DNA of 64,000 bases from Isoetes taiwanensis (taxonomy: Eukaryota > Streptophyta > Lycopodiopsida > Isoetales > Isoetaceae): contig JAJEKV010000008.1 of the NCBI GenBank assembly GCA_021234155.1, positions 1,755,521-1,819,520 on the forward strand. The letters run 5' to 3'. A model generated the notes under the pieces. It worked only from the letters and a program-made list of their open reading frames with translations, was not told the origin of the DNA and ran no database searches. Below are positions 59,230 to 64,000 of this stretch, in pieces (within the stretch, counting starts at the first letter, position 1; every line of letters starts with the position of its first letter). Made by a program: the position numbers and the translations under genes.

Positions 59230-61646
59230 TGTAACGAGCCTGCCGAGTTGACCCTCCAGGCAACTCGGGATCTTGTCTAACTTAAGGCTAGAGTTATGTA
59301 AATGTGAATTCAGGTGAAGAATTGAATCTTCCTTTGCAATTAAAATCCACAGTTTGTGCTCAACAGTCAACCTTGCTCATGCATTCAACATGCTTAATAT
59401 ATATTATAATCTCGAGTTGAGCAAATAAGCATCTCAATATTTACAATGTGTTATAATATACATGCACAATAGCACTGAGCAAATCAACAGAAACTGCTAG
59501 CTCTAGAACTCAAGCACGATTCCCGGCCACATTGCCACCATCAACTTGACCGCCACCTTGCGGGTTCACTGCACATGCACTCACTGGGGTTAGTCCTCGT
59601 GACTAAGTCGGGATCCCATAGCTGCGGCTGCATACATGGAAACACTCGGGCATCTCGGGTAACATGAACAGGAACAATACCAAAAATACAAAAGACTATG
59701 GTGCAGTGCTAGACAATGACACAAAAGAAACATCATGAGCATCAGGAGCAAAACACAAAGTCAGAGTACCAAAGAACATAACAAAGCTCCGGGACAATGG
59801 GAAGCTCAGCCAGCCTACAAGCAGGCCCTGTTAGCAGAGAAATGCCCGGCCAGCTCACATTCCGAGCCCCGTTGGCGGAGTTGGTGGGGTGAACCTCGTA
59901 TGCGCATACCCTTCCCAGCCCACGTCTGGCGCTGGAGGACCTCTTACCATGGAGTCACAGGAGTTGACGTACAACCTCACCGGGAAGCTACGCCCGTGAG
60001 GAGGCCACGCCCGGTGTCACAGAGCATAGATACAAAGAACACAGATGACATGAGAATGCCAGAACTACCCAGGCCACCGAACCTGGAAGTCCGACCCCGG
60101 AGGTTCCAAATACATAACAAAACATCAAGAACAATAGTATGACATGGGGTATTCATTAGAATGTTTACTATACACAAGTGCCTAAATCATATCCTTGCCG
60201 ATGTTGCCCATACCACTAATAAAACGTCGAGGTAGCCAGTCGACTGATGAAGACCATGTGCACAATCCAACAGGTCGATGCAGCATACTCAAGCCATTAC
60301 CCTGGTGGGATGTATCATTAACTCCACAATACTATTTACTTTAACTTCCTTAGCTAGGCTTCTAATGTTTTATAATTAAAAATACCAATATCATAGCTAG
60401 GAAATTATTTAGCACCACTAATGTGGAGTCCCCACTTTCTGCAGTTCCAACTTAAAGAGCCTTATGGCCTCATAACTACAACTATCTGTAATACCTGACA
60501 ACTGATCATGCACCCAGGCTCCATCTTCGGGCATCAAAAGTTCCACCAACTCATTAACCTTGGAGTTAATAACCTTATAATTCGTAATTCGTTGATTAAG
60601 TATATTCAAACATTAACATCAATGTATGTTCTTACTAGTGATTATTCCGCACAACTCTTCATACCCTGTCTCCTGTGCGGGTGCTTGTACTGGCTCAATT
60701 CAGATTCAACCCAATTCCCCCATGGTGTTAATTACCTTTTTTAATTGACCCCAAAAACCAACAAGATAACAAATCCAAAACAAAGCAACAAAAGGCAAAA
60801 AACACGGGCGTTGAAGTCCGCACCAACCAGCTCTCGATAGCCATCGATTTGGATCGATTTAGGTTTATTGGTGGCCGAAATTCTTTGATCTGGTCCTAGC
60901 TCGTATTCGAGAGACTTCCGGGTGGTTTTCGGGGCAGTTTCAAAGCGGTTCCCGTGGCTGAAAATTTGCGGGATGGCGTCTATTATCGATTCTAAATGCT
61001 GCAATTCCTCCTTTTAGTTCCAATTCCGACCCTTCTAACCCAAAAACGGCCCATCCTAGACCCAATTAGCCCCTTTTAAGGCACTCCGAGTCTGCCCGAT
61101 GCTTTGTAGAACCTAAATCTCAATCCTCTTGATAATTACTATTTATTTCTTTCATGATCCAATCAATCCCTCTTTGCCTTGATTTCGTCTTTTACCACGA
61201 AAGATATGAATCCCGAAGCCATACAAATCTTAAGAAACGATTGCTTAAATAATTAATTGACTCGAGAGATAAAAAGCTTATTCACTCGGATCGTGAATAA
61301 TTGTTCATTACTTGTAACCCCCAAAGCCTTAATGCTTGAACTCAAGCTGTAGCATATGAAATCTCAACAAATCAGTGAAAACCCCACCTGAAAAGGAAGA
61401 ACGATTTGATGCCGTCTATTCCAGCTCTTGCCTCAAGATAGCCTCCTCCGGCTCCTCTGCAACCCAAATTCCTTCTAGAGCTCCTCTCTTGCAAAAATTC
61501 CTCACGTACCACCAAAAGCCCTCTTCTATAATTTTTCCCTTTTTATAGTTTTGTTTATGTGGCTTTGCTTATGTGGATATATGCCATGCATATATCCCAA
61601 TCTATTAGATATATGCGCTGCAGTCTTAGGGCCTAGGATCGTTACA
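59230..61646 (-). repeat. Full LTR of the minus-strand gypsy-like element
   Basis: In plus orientation it starts TGTAACGAGCCTGCCG and ends GCCTAGGATCGTTACA. It has a GC-rich core at about 59,820-60,110, similar in position and wording (CTCCGGGGTCGGA on the minus strand) to the core of the 47.6 kb element's LTR (CTCCGGGGCCGGA). Confidence 0.75.
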
Positions 61647-62021
61647 GAATCTCATACCCTTCAAAGTTGCCCAGCATATGATCAAATTCGGACATGATAT
61701 GCTGAGTTGGTCGGGCCCGGCAGCGTGATTACATGTGACATTGAGCACGACATCCGTGCGGTCTTTGGGATCATATCTTCAGGAGGTTATGGACATGCGA
61801 GATCAGCTATGTCCTCGGGCACACACTTGACATGTATATAAACATTGATGTATACTTGTACAGTTTGACACCATTCTTATTACTGCCACGGTTTTTCCCT
61901 CGAAAACCCTTCGGGGCGGGGGTTTTTTAACCCGGACAGTAATAAGTTTGCTGCGCTCCTTATGGGTCCCATAGGCCGATTGGCCTCAGTGGACGATAAA
62001 AAATCATTCTCATTCTCATTC
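61647..62021 (+). mobile_element. LINE 3' end fragment
   Basis: The plus-strand sequence from about 61,855 matches the minus-strand 3' end of the LINE at 2,152-3,700: GGTTTTTCCCTCGAAAACCC, then TTCGGGGCGGGGG, ATGGGTCCCATA, and GTGGACGATAAAAA. Its tail is (ATTCTC)n instead of (GAATA)n. No RT part remains; the LTR element ending at 61,646 abuts it, so that element probably inserted into this LINE. Confidence 0.75.
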
Positions 62022-63991
62022 CAATGCCTTGATCTCCACATCGAATCTGCCTTTTCCATCTCTATAGCCATAACCAAACCTGATCTGGTAGAGCCTGAGG
62101 ATTCGATCGATTCAAGATGGAGATCAGAGGTCCCTTTAAGTACAAGGCTAAGGAGTAATTTGCTCCTGCAATGGTGGAGTTGTTCAACGGCTATGGTAGC
62201 TAGAATGCCACCTAAGCTCATAACTCCAACACTCCTGCTTGAGCGTGGTGGCATTGCAGTGATCAAACTACAACAAATTCATAATAAAAAATAACATTGT
62301 CTCAAGAAAGAGATATCTAACAAATCAAAACAGAAATCAAGAAACCACATATTGTAGCTCACACAATTACTACTCCTGCTTGAGCAAAAGGCTGTGGATG
62401 ATGAATCTCATGGTTGAGACCGCACATAGTTGCTCCTGCTTAGGGTGAAATAATCCCGATTGGGATCCTATTGAAATTGGTAGTTCAAGTGGTAGTCCAA
62501 GATGGAATAGGATGCTTGCTCCTGCTAAATGTGCGCTTGAAATTTGATAACTACTGGCTATTGATCCTGGAAAAGTTCAAGAGGATAACAGAGAAAAGTC
62601 TGGACAATATGGTGGGCAAATTGAGCCCATCGATGAAGACAACGATGTAGACGAAGATCAAATACAACGATCCTTTTGCTTCTTTTGATTTTCAAATCTG
62701 GAAGAGACCGATTCTCCTGCTTAATCTGAAAGTCTGGTGGGAAGCTGGCTCTTCTTTATGATGCTTAAGCAAGATTGGATGTTCAAGGGACTTCAATCTT
62801 GAATGGGCTGGCAAAAACAACCTTAAATCTAATGAATCAGGTCTGTCTTCAAGAGAACACATAGAACAACTTCTCCAAATGACCAAAGCCCCATGATATG
62901 TAATACCACATCTCATTTGAAGCTTGGGAAGTCCATCTTCATCTTTGGGCTATTTCCCATTGAAAATCGAGCTTTTAGAATTAGAAAAAAACTGGGATGT
63001 GCCTCATGCCACTCAAGTTTGCATGTGATCAGACTAACTGTCTTTTGGTTTCGCTGGACCTACCACAGGGATATTCAACATCTTATGGATCATAGTAATT
63101 CCATCATCAAAATCCCACCCAGCAGGATTGAGCTGCTGAGATGTCTGTGCCTTCAGAACTGTAATGAGATTTTTGCCAAATGCTGGCATTGATGCAACTT
63201 CTGCCACTAAGGATGCCTCGAAAAATATCACATGGAGTTCTTTGATCCAAAATGGTTGCACTAAGTGCGGGCCTATAAAGTTGCGACCAGGAAAAAGGCT
63301 GCTGAATCTGATTATGGCTTTGGGCTTGACCATTAGTGTTTGCCATCTAGACGTCTTCTTTGGATGCTGACTAGAAATAGAGATCTGCCAGGTTTCAATC
63401 AGAGAGACATGCAATATGCTTGACATGTTGCAAGCAGGAAGATTGGCCGAAATAGTGGCAACTAGCTTCTCCTGCTTACTGCAAAACTGGCCGAGGATGA
63501 GAAAATTATGGTAAGAATTTCTAGCACTATGATCATGGCCTTCTTCCCCATGTTGAGTGCGGTTTGTCAGTACTTCCATTTGATCTTTGCAACTGTTACC
63601 ACATGATATGCTCCAGCAATCAAGATTTTGCCAAGAATTTATTACTTGGGTGAATGTCAAAGGAAATGCAATCACATAGGCCAATTCATCCCTTGCCTGT
63701 TGTCCCAAATTTAAGAAATCTGGAATTCCTCCATGATCTTGCTGGGCAAGCCTAAGTTGTGACCTGCTCCAACAATCAGAAATGCTCCTCATGTGGATGA
63801 GTAGCAAACAGATGCAAGTGGCATGAGCCAGTGCTGCCTTAAATGCGTTGTGCAAGCTTGGCTTCAGATTCGCCAAGAATCCCCCAAAATTTAACCTAAG
63901 TAGAACCAAGAAGCTATAGAAGCATGTATCTACCATCTCTTGCTTTGGGACCTTCGAGAGCTCCAAGAGCTCTAAACAGGCTCTGATACCA
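62022..63991 (-). mobile_element. Start of a third LTR element leaving the window
   Basis: At 63,981-63,991 the minus strand reads TGGTATCAGAG followed by CCTGTTTAGAGC: a primer site of the same tRNA type. Beyond it TGTTGAGAA (63,992-64,000) is the edge of the LTR, which continues outside the window. Internal sequence runs left to at least 62,030. No gag or pol motif is visible. Several AAGCAGGAG words recur across it. The TGTTGAGA start is common in Ty1/copia elements, so copia is a weak guess. Confidence 0.55.
63034..63966 (-). CDS. 310-codon open frame behind the primer site, function unknown
   Basis: Longest open frame in the window. It starts just 15-20 bp inside the primer site (MELSKVPKQEM) and continues with SLHNAFKAALAHATCICLLL, FWIKELHVIFFEASLVAEV and AGWDFDDGITMIHKML. 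The composition is rich in Ser, Leu, His and Gln, without a gag domain, zinc knuckle, protease or other known motif. A second, shorter frame overlaps it (63,107-63,346). It may be the first gene of the LTR element, a captured frame, or chance openness of a leader. Confidence 0.35.
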   Translation of the reverse strand: MELSKVPKQEMVDTCFYSFLVLLRLNFGGFLANLKPSLHNAFKAALAHATCICLLLIHMRSISDCWSRSQLRLAQQDHGGIPDFLNLGQQARDELAYVIAFPLTFTQVINSWQNLDCWSISCGNSCKDQMEVLTNRTQHGEEGHDHSARNSYHNFLILGQFCSKQEKLVATISANLPACNMSSILHVSLIETWQISISSQHPKKTSRWQTLMVKPKAIIRFSSLFPGRNFIGPHLVQPFWIKELHVIFFEASLVAEVASMPAFGKNLITVLKAQTSQQLNPAGWDFDDGITMIHKMLNIPVVGPAKPKDS

Positions 63992-64000
63992 TGTTGAGAA

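Larger units (their letters stand above)
57690..61646 (-). mobile_element. Ty3/gypsy-like long-LTR element, gag only, minus strand
   Basis: Minus-strand layout: LTR 61,646-59,230 (2.4 kb; ends TGTAACGATCC and CTCGTTACA), primer site TTGGTATCAGAGCC at about 59,229-59,216, gag from 59,123, and a purine tract TTTTAGAAGGGGAGATTG at about 57,750-57,736. Then comes only a ~25 bp stub of the second LTR (57,735-57,712). The interior is 1.5 kb, so no pol is present. Purine tract, LTR ends and primer site match the 47,587 element closely, so the two are relatives. A fossil with a few breaks and a truncated end. Confidence 0.8.

Noticed and set aside
61962-62294. 110-codon plus-strand frame spanning a LINE tail
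   Set aside because: It begins in LINE 3' untranslated sequence and crosses into the LTR element interior, so it cannot be one gene.
1-64000. CRISPR arrays, rRNA or tRNA genes
   Set aside because: No regularly spaced short repeats of CRISPR type and no rRNA or tRNA sequence was recognised; TGGTATCAGAGC matches are primer sites of LTR elements, not tRNA genes.

Overview
This window looks like land-plant nuclear DNA: AT-rich, gene-poor and dominated by nested transposable elements. Introns are short GT-AG types, there is a plant-type RING-H2 ubiquitin ligase, and the LTR elements use plant-style primer sites. The RING gene and the LINE and LTR families would fit a fern or another non-flowering lineage, but that placement is a weak inference.

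Layout. Positions 1-5.7 kb hold the end of an unrecognised host-like gene and a 5'-truncated LINE. Positions 5,709-35,184 are two direct tandem copies of one ~14.7 kb unit. Each copy carries, in order, a small hAT-like non-autonomous element, a minus-strand RING-H2 E3 ligase gene, a 3 x 60-70 bp repeat, a Mutator-like element that has captured part of a CCCH zinc-finger gene, some coding-like unknown sequence, and part of a minus-strand LTR element's gag. The right breakpoint of the unit lies inside that gag.

The same gag is split by a ~10.3 kb insertion (about 35,330-45,658). Its ends form an imperfect inverted repeat, it has long subterminal zones rich in TTAGCA/TGCTAA words, and it carries a zinc-knuckle-like protein, a reverse-transcriptase relative of unusual type and a helix-turn-helix protein. 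Gag resumes on the far side, followed by the primer site and a 348 bp LTR. From 47.6 kb to 61.6 kb lie two related elements with very long LTRs (~2.4-2.6 kb) and short interiors, in opposite orientations, separated by a minisatellite-like tract. The last 2.4 kb hold a LINE 3' end and the start of a third LTR element that leaves the window.

Functional content. The only host gene I can reconstruct end to end is the RING-H2 ligase of copy A: four exons, 204 codons, all zinc ligands present. The Mutator-like element in copy B is complete, with ~92 bp inverted ends, a perfect 9 bp target duplication and a recognisable captured gene fragment.

Caution. The two tandem copies, and the two LTRs of the 47.6 kb element, differ by the same kind of dense small indels and short substitutions, and neither tandem copy is consistently better. 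This resembles uncorrected long-read consensus error, so frame breaks here may not be biological, and the duplication itself could be an assembly artefact or two haplotypes. All family assignments are from memory and by eye.
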